A DNA stretch of 34,552 nucleotides from an uncultured Oscillospiraceae bacterium. Its GTDB lineage: Bacteria; Bacillota; Clostridia; Oscillospirales; Oscillospiraceae. Shown one piece after another: positions 6,462 to 14,417 of the stretch. Positions within the stretch are counted from its first letter, which is position 1. Every line of letters starts with the position of its first letter. Below the pieces are notes generated by a model. The model was given only the letters and a program-made list of their open reading frames with translations. It did no database searches and was not told the DNA's origin. The stretch lies in assembly GCA_900752285.1 (NCBI GenBank), contig CAADUW010000038.1, positions 1-34,552 of the forward strand, in the 5' to 3' direction. Position numbers and translations under genes: made by a program.

Positions 6462-7739
6462 ATGCTGCGATACATCGTTATTTTCATTGCCGGCGCGCTG
6501 GGCGCACTGCTTGCCAACCGGGGCATCGCCGTATTCAACGACGCCATCCGTCCCATCGTCCCGGAGTATCGGGAAGGACGTATGACCCGTGCGGAATTTG
6601 CTTCCACCACCTTCGGCCTGAGCTTTGGTCTCGTGATCGGCTTTGGTCTGCCCTACTCCCTGATGTCCTCCATCATCCTCGTACACTCCCTGTGGCTGGG
6701 TACGGATATCATCGGCACCCTGTTCCCCGCCAAGAACATTGACAAGTGGTACAAGGATAAGGAAAGCCTGATCGGCGCTCTGTGCGCCGCCGGTGTGGGT
6801 GGCCTTTACGGCATCGGCCTGCTGGCCGGACTGAACGGACTGGTCGCTTTCTTCAGCGCTCTGCCCGTCAACGTATTCGACGCCTGGATGGGCATTTCCG
6901 ATCCCATCACCTATGCCTTCATTGCCTTCCCCTGTGTCGCCATCGTCATGGACTATGGCTGGAAGAAGGGTCTGATCTCCGGCGCCGTGGTCATTCTGAT
7001 CCGGCAGCTGTTCTCTTCCATGGGCTGGGGTTATGAGGACGCCGTGACCATGTTCGCCGGTATCGTTCTGCTGGTCATCTTCGCCATGACCGACAAGTCC
7101 GGTGACCAGACCTGCCTGGCCTCCCTGTTCTCCGACCGGATTGCCAATATCCGTAAGAACATTGTGTGGATCGCCATTATGGGCGCCGTGTACGCCGTGG
7201 CCTGCAACATCGGTCTGTTGATGGAGGGTCCCACCTCCCTGACCCAGTTGGCCGACGGCGATAAGACCAACGCCATTGCCACCACCATCGCCCGGGCTCT
7301 GAGCTTCATCCCCCTGAAGGGTCTGACCAGCCTGACCACCGGTACCTTCGTAACGGACGGCTTTGGCTTCACCGCCACCGTGGGTCTGGTTGCCGGAAAT
7401 CCCTTCGTTGCCGCCATTCTGGGTGCCATTGTCATGAGTCTGGAAGCCCTGAGCCTGATTCTCATTGCCAAGCTCTTTGACCGTTTCCCCGGCGTCAAGA
7501 AGTCCGCCGACAGCATGCGGGTCTCCATGACCAAGCTGCTGGAAATCGCCCTGCTGGCAGGCTCCATGGTCGCCGCCGGCAACATGGCAGGTGGGCTGGG
7601 CTATTTCATGGTCGCGGGTTTGTTCGGCATGAACGAATACTTCAAGAAGCCCATTACCCGTCTGGCTGTAGGCCCCATCGCCACCATCATTGTCGCCATC
7701 GTGGTAAACCTGCTGAGCTTCGTTGGTCTGTACCACTAA
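6462..7739 (+). CDS. yhfT: YhfT-like multi-pass membrane transporter
   Basis: A 425-residue integral membrane protein with about 10-12 hydrophobic segments, matching the YhfT family. Recognisable blocks: LLANRGIAVFNDAIRPIVPEYREGRMTRAEF near residues 14-45, SDPITYAFIAFPCVAI, a central ALSFIPLKGLTSLTTGTFVTDGFGF, and LLEIALLAGSMVAAGNMAGGLGYF. The ATG at 6462 is selected because AGAGAGGAG lies 12 bases upstream and because the first membrane helix begins at once; earlier in-frame codons would add a polar tail. Last gene of the yhf operon, closed by strong hairpins. It presumably imports the substrate handled by YhfX/YhfW/YhfS; the cargo is unknown. Confidence 0.88.
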   Translation: MLRYIVIFIAGALGALLANRGIAVFNDAIRPIVPEYREGRMTRAEFASTTFGLSFGLVIGFGLPYSLMSSIILVHSLWLGTDIIGTLFPAKNIDKWYKDKESLIGALCAAGVGGLYGIGLLAGLNGLVAFFSALPVNVFDAWMGISDPITYAFIAFPCVAIVMDYGWKKGLISGAVVILIRQLFSSMGWGYEDAVTMFAGIVLLVIFAMTDKSGDQTCLASLFSDRIANIRKNIVWIAIMGAVYAVACNIGLLMEGPTSLTQLADGDKTNAIATTIARALSFIPLKGLTSLTTGTFVTDGFGFTATVGLVAGNPFVAAILGAIVMSLEALSLILIAKLFDRFPGVKKSADSMRVSMTKLLEIALLAGSMVAAGNMAGGLGYFMVAGLFGMNEYFKKPITRLAVGPIATIIVAIVVNLLSFVGLYH

Positions 7740-7752
7740 GCACAGACAATAA

Positions 7753-7789
7753 CATCCGGCTGCACTGTCCGCAGCAGTGCAGCCGGATG
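7753..7789 (+). terminator. Perfect 15-bp stem after yhfT
   Basis: Arms CATCCGGCTGCACTG and CAGTGCAGCCGGATG with a 7-base loop, 14 bases after the yhfT stop. Only a weak T-rich stretch follows. It is the first of two stems between the convergent yhf and opp operons. Confidence 0.65.
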
Positions 7790-7816
7790 CCGGATCTTCA
7801 ATTCTCTGCCCCCCAC

Positions 7817-7858
7817 AAAAAGCAGGGCTGCCCTCACAGTAGGGGCAGCCCTGTTTTT
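7817..7858. terminator. Bidirectional terminator between yhfT and oppF
   Basis: CAGGGCTGCCC (7823-7833) pairs with GGGCAGCCCTG (7843-7853), flanked by AAAAA on the left and TTTTT on the right, so it can stop transcripts from both convergent operons. Confidence 0.85.
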
Positions 7859-7873
7859 GTTCTATATCTGCGT

Positions 7874-8803
7874 TTAATGCCGCAGCCAGCGGGCGACTTC
7901 TTCATCGGTGCCCCGGACCTCATGGGTTCCGGCTACCAGATGCATGGTGCCCTTGTTGTAATCCAGACCGGAGGTCGCGTAGTCGTAGGTTTCCGCGATT
8001 CTGGTACGCTCTACCCGGGGGTTGGGGCTGGGGATTGCGGACAGGAGACTGCGGGTATAAGGATGCAGAGGATTTGTGAAAATTTCCTCCGTAGTACCGG
8101 TTTCCAGCAGATGTCCCAGATGGAGCACACCGATCCGGTCGCTGATATACTTGACCATGGACAGATCGTGGGCTATAAAAAGATAGGCCGTGCCCGTTTC
8201 CTGCTGAATATCCTTCATCAGATTCACGACCTGTGCCTGAATGGACACATCCAGAGCAGAAATACACTCGTCGGCAATGATCAGCCTGGGGTTCATAATA
8301 AGGGCTCGGGCAATACCCACCCGCTGGCGCTGACCACCGGAAAACTGGTGGGGATACCGGTCCGCGTGTTCCGGCGCCAGACCTACCCGCGCCAGAATAG
8401 CGTCCACCTTTTCCTTCCGTTCTGCGGGAGAATGGTACAGGTGGTGAATATCCAGCCCCTCCGCAATGATCTGACCCACCTTCTTCCGGGGATTCAGGCA
8501 GGCCATGGGGTCCTGAAAAATCATCTGCATCTGGGTCCGGAGAATGCCCATGGTTCTGTGATCCAGTCTGCCGCTGATATCCATGCCGTCAAACAGGATC
8601 TTCCCCTCCGTGGGGTCATAGAGGCGGATAACGCTTCTGCCGATGGTGGACTTTCCGGAACCGGATTCGCCCACAAGCCCGTAGGTCTCCCCGGGGTAGA
8701 TGCAGAAGCTCACATCATCTACCGCCCGGACGGTATAACCGGAATTGACCTTAAAATACTGCTTCAGGTGCTCCACCTGAAGGAGGGGTTCTCTTTCAGT
8801 CAT
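7874..8803 (-). CDS. oppF: Oligopeptide ABC transporter ATP-binding protein OppF
   Basis: A 309-residue ABC ATPase, second ATPase of the peptide importer; it hydrolyses ATP at the inner face of the membrane to drive uptake. Walker [10 protein letters not shown] (45-53), Q-loop in MQMIFQDPMACLNPRKKVG, ABC signature FSGGQRQRVGIARAL, Walker B LIIADECISALDVSIQAQ, and H-loop in YLFIAHDLSMVKYISD. The C-terminal oligopeptide transporter extension (HPYTRSLLSAIP) is present but lacks an obvious Cys-rich cluster. The ATG has GAAGGAGGAGG upstream and overlaps the oppD stop by 8 bases. The extra 35 residues after the HPYTRSLL region (TYDYATSGLDYNKG...) are less conserved. Confidence 0.93.
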   Translation of the reverse strand: MTEREPLLQVEHLKQYFKVNSGYTVRAVDDVSFCIYPGETYGLVGESGSGKSTIGRSVIRLYDPTEGKILFDGMDISGRLDHRTMGILRTQMQMIFQDPMACLNPRKKVGQIIAEGLDIHHLYHSPAERKEKVDAILARVGLAPEHADRYPHQFSGGQRQRVGIARALIMNPRLIIADECISALDVSIQAQVVNLMKDIQQETGTAYLFIAHDLSMVKYISDRIGVLHLGHLLETGTTEEIFTNPLHPYTRSLLSAIPSPNPRVERTRIAETYDYATSGLDYNKGTMHLVAGTHEVRGTDEEVARWLRH

Positions 8804-9875
8804 GCTTTTCCGCCTCCTCCTTCATTCTGGCGATCCGGGCCTTCAGCTCCGGGGGCATTTCCACATGGGGTGCCCGGGGATCCAGTAGCCAGGTCGCGGC
8901 ATAGTGGCTCTCCGACAGCTTGAACATGGGCGGCTCTGCCCGCTCATCGATTTTCAGCGCATACAGATTCCGGGGAGCAAAGGCGTCTCCCGTGACCGGA
9001 TGCAGCAGGTTGGGCGGCGAGCCGGGGATGGTATACAGCCGGTCATCCTCCGTATCCAGATCGGGCATGGCGCTGAGCAGGCCCCAGGTATAGGGGTGCG
9101 CAGGCGTATAATAAATTTCCTCCACCGTTCCGGTCTCCACGATCCGCCCGGCGTACATCACGTTCACGAAATCCGCCACCTTGGCCACCACGCCCAGATC
9201 ATGGGTAATGTAGATGACCGAAATATTCCGCTCTCGCTGGATCTTCTGGATCAGCTCCAGAATTTTTGCCTGAATGGTCACATCCAGCGCCGTTGTCGGC
9301 TCGTCGCAGATCAGCAGCTCCGGATCACAGGCCAACGCGATGGCGATAACCACCCGCTGCCGCATGCCGCCGGAAAGCTGGTGGGGGTAATTTTTCATCC
9401 GCTGCTCGGCATCGGTAATGCCCACCTCCCGAAGCAGGGAAACCGCCTTCCGGTAGGCCTCGGCCTTCGGCAGCTTGTAGTGCCAGATCATACCCTCCAT
9501 AATCTGTTTTCCGATGGTCATGGTGGGATCCAGACTGGTCATGGGATCCTGAAAAATCATGGCGATCCGTTTGCCGTTGATATGACGACGCAGTTCCCGT
9601 TTCTTCATTTTCAGGATATCCACCGTCTCCGGTGTGCCATCGTCATGGCGGTAGGTAAATTCGATGGTTCCGCTGTCCACCACGCCGTTCTTGGCAAGGA
9701 TCCCCATGGCCGCTTTCACGGTCACAGACTTTCCGGAGCCGGACTCGCCGACGATTGCCAGCGTTTCGCCCTGGTACAGGTCCAGATTCACGCCCCGAAT
9801 GGCGTGAACCGGGCCTGCCGTGGTGGTAAAGGTGATGCTGAGGTTCCGGACCGTCAATACTTTTTCCCGTTCCAT
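8796..9875 (-). CDS. oppD: Oligopeptide ABC transporter ATP-binding protein OppD
   Basis: A 359-residue ABC ATPase, first ATPase of the peptide importer. Walker [11 protein letters not shown]-loop [17 protein letters not shown], signature [15 protein letters not shown], Walker [18 protein letters not shown]-loop [16 protein letters not shown], then [14 protein letters not shown] and the family C-terminal extension with [22 protein letters not shown] start it at the ATG 9875 (MEREKVLTV) because GTGAGGTG sits about 8 bases upstream; a GTG at 9890 overlapping the oppC stop is in frame but has no ribosome site. It is about 25 residues longer than many OppD proteins at the C-terminus. Confidence 0.92.
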   Translation of the reverse strand: MEREKVLTVRNLSITFTTTAGPVHAIRGVNLDLYQGETLAIVGESGSGKSVTVKAAMGILAKNGVVDSGTIEFTYRHDDGTPETVDILKMKKRELRRHINGKRIAMIFQDPMTSLDPTMTIGKQIMEGMIWHYKLPKAEAYRKAVSLLREVGITDAEQRMKNYPHQLSGGMRQRVVIAIALACDPELLICDEPTTALDVTIQAKILELIQKIQRERNISVIYITHDLGVVAKVADFVNVMYAGRIVETGTVEEIYYTPAHPYTWGLLSAMPDLDTEDDRLYTIPGSPPNLLHPVTGDAFAPRNLYALKIDERAEPPMFKLSESHYAATWLLDPRAPHVEMPPELKARIARMKEEAEKHD

Positions 9876-9886
9876 TTCCGCACACC

Positions 9887-10957
9887 TCACATATCTTTCA
9901 TTTTGGGATCAAAGGCTTCCCGCAGACCGTCCGCCAGCATATTGAAGCTGAGCATCAGAAGCGCCAGCACCGCAATGGGCGGAATGATCTGGTAAGGATG
10001 GGTCGTAAAGCTGTTGAACGCGTCGCTGATCAGACTGCCCAGACTGCACTGGGGCACCGGAATTCCCAGTCCAACAAAACTCAGAAAGGCCTCCGTGAAA
10101 ATGGCAGTGGGAATGCTGAACATCAACTGGGTAATGATCTGCCCCACAATGTTCGGCAGGACCGCACCGAAGATAATCCGGAAGCTGCCCGCACCCAGTG
10201 TCCGGCTGGCAAGGACATATTCCTGCTCCTTGAGCTTCAGCATTTCCGCCCGGGCGATCCGGCTCATGCCGATCCACTCCGTAATGACGAGGGTCAGCAC
10301 AATGGTGCCAAAGCCAGGCTTCAGGACCATGAGCAGCAGCGTACAGATCACAAGCCGGGGAATGCCGTTGTTGATCTCCACAAACCGCTGCATGATGCTG
10401 TCGGTCACGCCGCCGAAATAACCGGAAATCAGGCCGTAGCTCATACCGAGGGTCATGTTAATGACGGCAGATACCAGCGCAATGCCCAGACTGACCCGGG
10501 TTCCCTGCCACACCCGGGTCCAGATGTCCCGTCCCAGCGTGTCGGAGCCGAACCAGTAATACACGTCGTCCGCGCCCTTCTTTTCGTAGCCATTGACGAT
10601 CTTGTAGCCGGTGGAGGTGGTCATTTTCTCACTGCCATCCAGAATCCCCAGCTTCTCAAGGCCCGGCACCCGGGGCGCGAAGTTTTTCCGGGAAAGGTCC
10701 TGCCCCGCATAGGTATAGCTGTTCATGCCGGGGCCAAAGACAGCAAGCAGTGTGATGATCACGATAAGCACCAGCGCAACCACAGCGCCCTTATTGCTTA
10801 CAAAGCGCTTGCGGACATCCTTCCAGTAGCTCTGAGAAGCAAAGTTGGAATCCGCAGTCTGCCCCACATTTTTGCCCAGCAGTTCAAAATCGTCGTTCTG
10901 AAAGACATAGGTCTCCGGCTGGGGCTGGGAAACCGGTTCCTTTTTTTCGATGGTCAT
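9887..10957 (-). CDS. oppC: Oligopeptide ABC transporter permease OppC
   Basis: A 356-residue permease of the DppC/OppC type with a cytoplasmic N-terminal tail, a first membrane helix at about 60-80 (VVALVLIVIITLLAVFGPG), a long extracytoplasmic insert (about 80-140) and five further helices. The inner-membrane EAA loop is visible in EYVLASRTLGAGSFRIIFGAVLPNI. The insert ends with the typical YYWFGSDTLGRDIWTRVWQGTRVSL. The 5' end overlaps oppB by 4 bases and the 3' end meets oppD. It forms the channel with OppB. Confidence 0.93.
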   Translation of the reverse strand: MTIEKKEPVSQPQPETYVFQNDDFELLGKNVGQTADSNFASQSYWKDVRKRFVSNKGAVVALVLIVIITLLAVFGPGMNSYTYAGQDLSRKNFAPRVPGLEKLGILDGSEKMTTSTGYKIVNGYEKKGADDVYYWFGSDTLGRDIWTRVWQGTRVSLGIALVSAVINMTLGMSYGLISGYFGGVTDSIMQRFVEINNGIPRLVICTLLLMVLKPGFGTIVLTLVITEWIGMSRIARAEMLKLKEQEYVLASRTLGAGSFRIIFGAVLPNIVGQIITQLMFSIPTAIFTEAFLSFVGLGIPVPQCSLGSLISDAFNSFTTHPYQIIPPIAVLALLMLSFNMLADGLREAFDPKMKDM

Positions 10958-11898
10958 TTTCCGGACCCTCCTTCCTTCGCCACCCGGATCCGGGGATCAA
11001 TGATACCGTAAAGAATATCCACCACCAGCATGATGCCGATATACATGGCAGAGTAAATAAAGCTCAGGGCAATGACCACATTGTAGTCGTTGGACTGAAT
11101 CGCCGTTACCAGCAGACTGCCCACGCCGGGGATGGAGAAGATCTTCTCCACCACCAGACTGCCGGTCATGAGGTCCACGATCAGCGGTGCCAGAACGGTG
11201 ATGATGGGGATCAGGGCGTTCCGCAGGGCATGCCGGACAATGAGCTGCCAGCCGGTAATCCCCTTGCTTTCTGCCAGAAGCATAAAATCACTGTCCAGAA
11301 TTTCCATCATTTCCGTCCGTGTGAAGCGGGCAATACTTGCCATCGTAAACACAGACAGGGCAATGCTGGGCAGGACCGAGGATTCAAAGGGGGTTTTATC
11401 GGCATAAAGCATGGGAAAAATTTTCAGCTTGAAGCCAAAGTAGTAGCTCAGTGCCAGAGCAAAAACATAGCTGGGCACGGAAACACCCACCACGCTGATC
11501 AGCGTACTGAGACTATCCCAAACGGTATTACGCTTGAGGGCGGCGATAATGCCGAGGATCAGCCCCACAAGCGCGCCCAGTGCCACTGCCTGTCCGCCCA
11601 CCCGGATGGAAACCGGGAGCCGGGACCGGATCAGCTGACTGATGGGAGTATTCTTGCTGATGGTATAGCTGACGCCAAAGTCGCCCCTGAACAGATTGTC
11701 CACATATTTCCCGAACTGCACGATCACAGGCTTGTCCAGTCCGTATTTTTCGTAAAGCACCGCCCGCTGGTCATCGGACAGCTTTTCGTCATTGAACGGT
11801 GAGCCGGGCATGTGCTGCAGCAGGACAAACAGCACCAGCGTTATGGCAAGGAGGGTAAAAGCGGAGATCAGAACCCGTTTCAGAATGTACTTTTTCAA
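10954..11898 (-). CDS. oppB: Oligopeptide ABC transporter permease OppB
   Basis: A 314-residue permease, the usual OppB length, starting at a TTG (11898) with AAAGGAG upstream so that the protein begins KKYILKRVLISAFTLLAI, the standard first helix of the family. A longer reading frame upstream to 12072 has no family character and runs through a hairpin region. Six helices; the EAA loop is in MLLAESKGITGWQLIVRHALRNALIPI, followed by TGSLVVEKIFSIPGVGSLL. It overlaps oppC by 4 bases. The 251-base gap from oppA contains two stem-loops (annotated separately), which may lower permease expression relative to the binding protein. Confidence 0.92.
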   Translation of the reverse strand: MKKYILKRVLISAFTLLAITLVLFVLLQHMPGSPFNDEKLSDDQRAVLYEKYGLDKPVIVQFGKYVDNLFRGDFGVSYTISKNTPISQLIRSRLPVSIRVGGQAVALGALVGLILGIIAALKRNTVWDSLSTLISVVGVSVPSYVFALALSYYFGFKLKIFPMLYADKTPFESSVLPSIALSVFTMASIARFTRTEMMEILDSDFMLLAESKGITGWQLIVRHALRNALIPIITVLAPLIVDLMTGSLVVEKIFSIPGVGSLLVTAIQSNDYNVVIALSFIYSAMYIGIMLVVDILYGIIDPRIRVAKEGGSGK

Positions 11899-11927
11899 TT
11901 TCTCTTTCTCCTTTCTGCTTTGCGAAT

Positions 11928-11970
11928 GGCGATGGCGGCACTCTGCTTTGCGTACAGTGCCGTCATCGCC
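11928..11970 (-). promoter_or_regulatory. Stem-loop just upstream of the oppB ribosome site
   Basis: A 15-base inverted repeat (11928-11942 with 11956-11970, one mismatch) on the minus strand ends about 10 bases before the AAAGGAG of oppB. The loop carries GCAAAGCAGA, and the same 10 bases recur immediately before the ribosome site. It could shield or expose the SD or act as an RNA processing site. Confidence 0.45.
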
Positions 11971-12101
11971 CCCCGTAATATGGAGATTTTTTTCCATTTT
12001 CGGAACGTATGAAAGATTCCCAGTCTGCGTGCGTCCCGGATTGCCAAAAAATGCAGCGACCTTGGTTGCCAAAGCCGCTGCGGCAATTTGGGAGGGGGAA
12101 G

Positions 12102-12135
12102 CCCTTTCGCCGTCAGAGGGTGTGCGGCGAAAGGG
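12102..12135 (-). terminator. Intercistronic stem between oppA and oppB
   Basis: CCCTTTCGCCG (12102-12112) pairs perfectly with CGGCGAAAGGG (12125-12135). It lies 15 bases after the oppA stop and is not followed by a T-run, so partial termination or 3'-end protection of the oppA message is more likely than full termination. Confidence 0.6.
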
Positions 12136-12149
12136 TCAGCCCCGGCTGA

Positions 12150-13856
12150 TCAGCCCTTTACGGTGTCCTTGTAAACCCGGTTCAGTGCCACAGGGTGGAA
12201 TTCGATGTCTTCCACGCCGGTCTTAATCATGTTGGCATTGGCCTTGGTATACAGAGGAATGATGACTGCCTGATCCATAATGATCTTCTCGGCATCATAC
12301 ATAGCGTTCCAACGGGCTTCCGCATCGGTGACATAGGCGCCGGTGGTGCAGTCGGCAATGATGGTGTCATAGCTTGCATCGCTCCACAGGCCGTAGTTGT
12401 TGGAGCAGCCGGTGGTCCACATGTTCAGGTAGGTCATGGGATCGGCGTAGTCAGGGCCCCAACGGGTCAGGCAGACTTCATAATTGCCGTCCTGAATGTC
12501 CGCGACACGCTGCTTCTTGGGCTCGACCTTGATATTCAGGGTCACGCCGGGCAGTGCCTTTTCCACCTGATCCTTGATAACGGCGGCTACATTCTGGGTC
12601 TCAGTCTGGTCCTCCACCAGCAGTTCAAGCTCGAAGGTGTCAGTACCCAGTTCAGCCTTGGCAGCCTCATAATAAGCAGCAGCCTTTTCGGTGTCATCGG
12701 AGCAGACGTCCTTGAACTTCTCCTGGTCAGCGGAGAAGTCGGAGCCGTCGGGGCCTGCGGCAAACTGAGGAGGAACGGCGGTGTAGGTAGCCACAGAGCC
12801 GTCCTTTACCACATCCTGCACAATGGAAACACGGTCAACCGCATTGCTGAGGGCCAGACGCATGTTCTGGTTGGCAAGAGCAGGAACGTCGTGCTGGTTC
12901 AGGGTCAGATACCACAGATAACCGGCGCCGGTCACGTTCAGTTCCGGATCACCCTCGACCTGCTCTACCTGATCGCCGGAGAGCATGACGATGTCCAGAT
13001 CACCGTTCTGATAGCTCATGTACGCCTGCTGGCTGTCCTTGATGACCTGATAGTTCAGACCGTCCAGCTTAACCCGATCTGCATCATAGTAGTCCGGGTT
13101 CTTTACCAGGCTGAAGCTCAGGGCCGCAGGCTCATAGCTGCTGAGGATAAACGCGCCGTTGCTCAGGGTCGTCTCCGGGCTGGTGCCGAAGGTGCCGGTG
13201 GGCAGGCTCTCAAAGAACGTCTGATTCACAGGATAGAAGGTGGGGAAATACATCAGGCTCAGGAAGTAGCCCACGGGAACCTCCAAAGTTACCTCCAGAG
13301 TCTTGTCGTCCAGCGCCTTCACGCCCAGTTCGCTTTTATCCATTTCACCGGCGATGATTGCGGCGGCGTTCTTGACCTGACCGATGTCGCTGAGCATATA
13401 GCTGTACTCGGAAGCCATGGCAGGATCCACAGCACGCTGCCATGCAAACACGAAATCATTTGCAGTCACAGGCGTTCCGTTGGACCACTTTGCATCCTCA
13501 CGCAGATGGAAGGTATAGACCGTGCCATCGTCGCTGATGTCCCATTTCTCGGCAATGGCTGGAACCGCCGCGCCATCCGCGTCCATCTGTGTCAGACCAT
13601 CGGTGTAGTTTGCCATCACCTCAAAGCTGGTTCCATCAGTGGCTTCCTGAGGGTCCAGACTTTCAACCTCAATTTCCACCATGATGTTCAGGATCTTAGG
13701 GTCTCCGTCAGAGGCGGAGGATCCTGCTGTCGTTTCGTCACCGGAACCGGCAGTGGCGGCCGAGGTCGCAGCGGAACCGGAGTCCGTGCCGCAGGCAGCC
13801 AGTCCCAGCACCATGACCAGAGCCAAAAGCAGCGCTACAATTTTCTTTACGTTCAT
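12150..13856 (-). CDS. oppA: Oligopeptide-binding lipoprotein OppA
   Basis: A 568-residue extracellular solute-binding protein of family 5. The N-terminus is a lipoprotein signal (MNVKKIVALLLALVMVLGLAAC; the order is Lys-Lys, hydrophobic core, lipobox LAAC with Cys22), followed by a Ser/Ala/Gly/Thr linker. Family features: VEIEVESLDPQEATDG at the mature start, AVPAIAEKWDISDDGTVYTFHLREDAKWSNG near 95-125, and WTTGCSNNYGLWSDASYD late. First gene of the operon, with AAAGGAAAA before the ATG. It captures oligopeptides outside the membrane and delivers them to OppBC; the specificity cannot be read from sequence. Confidence 0.94.
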   Translation of the reverse strand: MNVKKIVALLLALVMVLGLAACGTDSGSAATSAATAGSGDETTAGSSASDGDPKILNIMVEIEVESLDPQEATDGTSFEVMANYTDGLTQMDADGAAVPAIAEKWDISDDGTVYTFHLREDAKWSNGTPVTANDFVFAWQRAVDPAMASEYSYMLSDIGQVKNAAAIIAGEMDKSELGVKALDDKTLEVTLEVPVGYFLSLMYFPTFYPVNQTFFESLPTGTFGTSPETTLSNGAFILSSYEPAALSFSLVKNPDYYDADRVKLDGLNYQVIKDSQQAYMSYQNGDLDIVMLSGDQVEQVEGDPELNVTGAGYLWYLTLNQHDVPALANQNMRLALSNAVDRVSIVQDVVKDGSVATYTAVPPQFAAGPDGSDFSADQEKFKDVCSDDTEKAAAYYEAAKAELGTDTFELELLVEDQTETQNVAAVIKDQVEKALPGVTLNIKVEPKKQRVADIQDGNYEVCLTRWGPDYADPMTYLNMWTTGCSNNYGLWSDASYDTIIADCTTGAYVTDAEARWNAMYDAEKIIMDQAVIIPLYTKANANMIKTGVEDIEFHPVALNRVYKDTVKG

Positions 13857-13909
13857 GTTTCATTTTCCTTTCCGTAGTAATACCCTTTTCCGCGAGGGGT
13901 CAGCAGGTT

Positions 13910-13937
13910 GTACGAAAACAGGTCATTTCTTTCGTAC
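13910..13937. promoter_or_regulatory. Inverted repeat GTACGAAA-N12-TTTCGTAC in opp leader
   Basis: Perfect 8-bp arms (13910-13917 and 13930-13937) placed about 12-40 bases downstream of the predicted opp transcription start. It may be an operator for a repressor or a leader hairpin. Confidence 0.5.
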
Positions 13938-13955
13938 ATCTTGCTTATGAGCCAC

Positions 13956-13984
13956 ATTATACGCACGGCCAGTTCTCTTGTCAA
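13956..13984 (-). promoter_or_regulatory. Perfect consensus sigma-A promoter of the opp operon
   Basis: On the minus strand TTGACA (13979-13984), a 17-base spacer and TATAAT (13956-13961), all six bases matching in both boxes. It gives a leader of about 90 bases to oppA. Such a strong core promoter usually needs a repressor or leader control. Confidence 0.85.
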
Positions 13985-14372
13985 ATACAAATGTCCTCAT
14001 GCAGACCTATTCCGCGCATTTTCTGCTATTTGAATAAAAACGGTTTTTCCTCGGAAATAATTTGTATATATTCTCACAACATTTTCTGTTTTATCCGTTG
14101 CTTTTGCATGAAGGAAATATTTCACTTTCATTTTGCATTTGCATATCGTCTTTCAATTCTGAATTTTTCCTGTTATTTTAGTTTTTTCATCAATGTTCTG
14201 CTGATCTTATTGCACGCACTAATATTTTTCTTTCATCGCTAAAATTCGGGGCATATTTTATTTGCGAATATTTTCACGTCATTATTCACCACGACTTAGG
14301 AAGCACTTTTTCTTTTCTGTGCAGAACTTGCCGTACTCTGCGACCATCTCCCGTTCAAACGCGCAGGACGCA

Positions 14373-14407
14373 AAAAAGCTCCGGCCTCGACGAGGCCGGA
14401 GCTTTTT
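14373..14407 (-). terminator. Rho-independent terminator of the PAP2 operon
   Basis: Symmetric hairpin with the core AGCTCCGGCCTCG and its complement, with AAAAA and TTTTT flanks, 10 bases after the PAP2 stop on the minus strand. It could work in both directions. Confidence 0.88.
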
Positions 14408-14417
14408 GGGGATCGTT

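Larger units (their letters stand above)
13857..14417. other. AT-rich intergenic region upstream of oppA
   Basis: A 561-base gap. It holds the opp promoter and an inverted repeat in the 5' leader, then about 300 bases (roughly 13985-14300) of strikingly AT-rich sequence with no convincing gene, then the terminator of the PAP2 gene. The AT-rich tract may be an upstream activating or curved-DNA region, or the scar of an old insertion. Confidence 0.6.

Noticed and set aside
6450..7736. Antisense open frame across yhfT rich in Gly, Gln and His
   Set aside because: Composition is that of the reverse complement of membrane-helix codons; yhfT on the plus strand is clearly the gene.
11899..12072. 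58-codon N-terminal extension of OppB
   Set aside because: No family similarity and no ribosome site, and it passes through a hairpin; the TTG at 11898 with AAAGGAG gives a normal OppB.
12195..13877. 560-codon open frame antisense to oppA
   Set aside because: OppA has a signal peptide, lipobox and family motifs; the opposite frame has none.
13991..14242. 83-codon Phe/Ile/Cys-rich open frame in the AT-rich tract
   Set aside because: No ribosome site, and the composition simply reflects T-rich DNA. It lies upstream of the opp promoter on the other strand.
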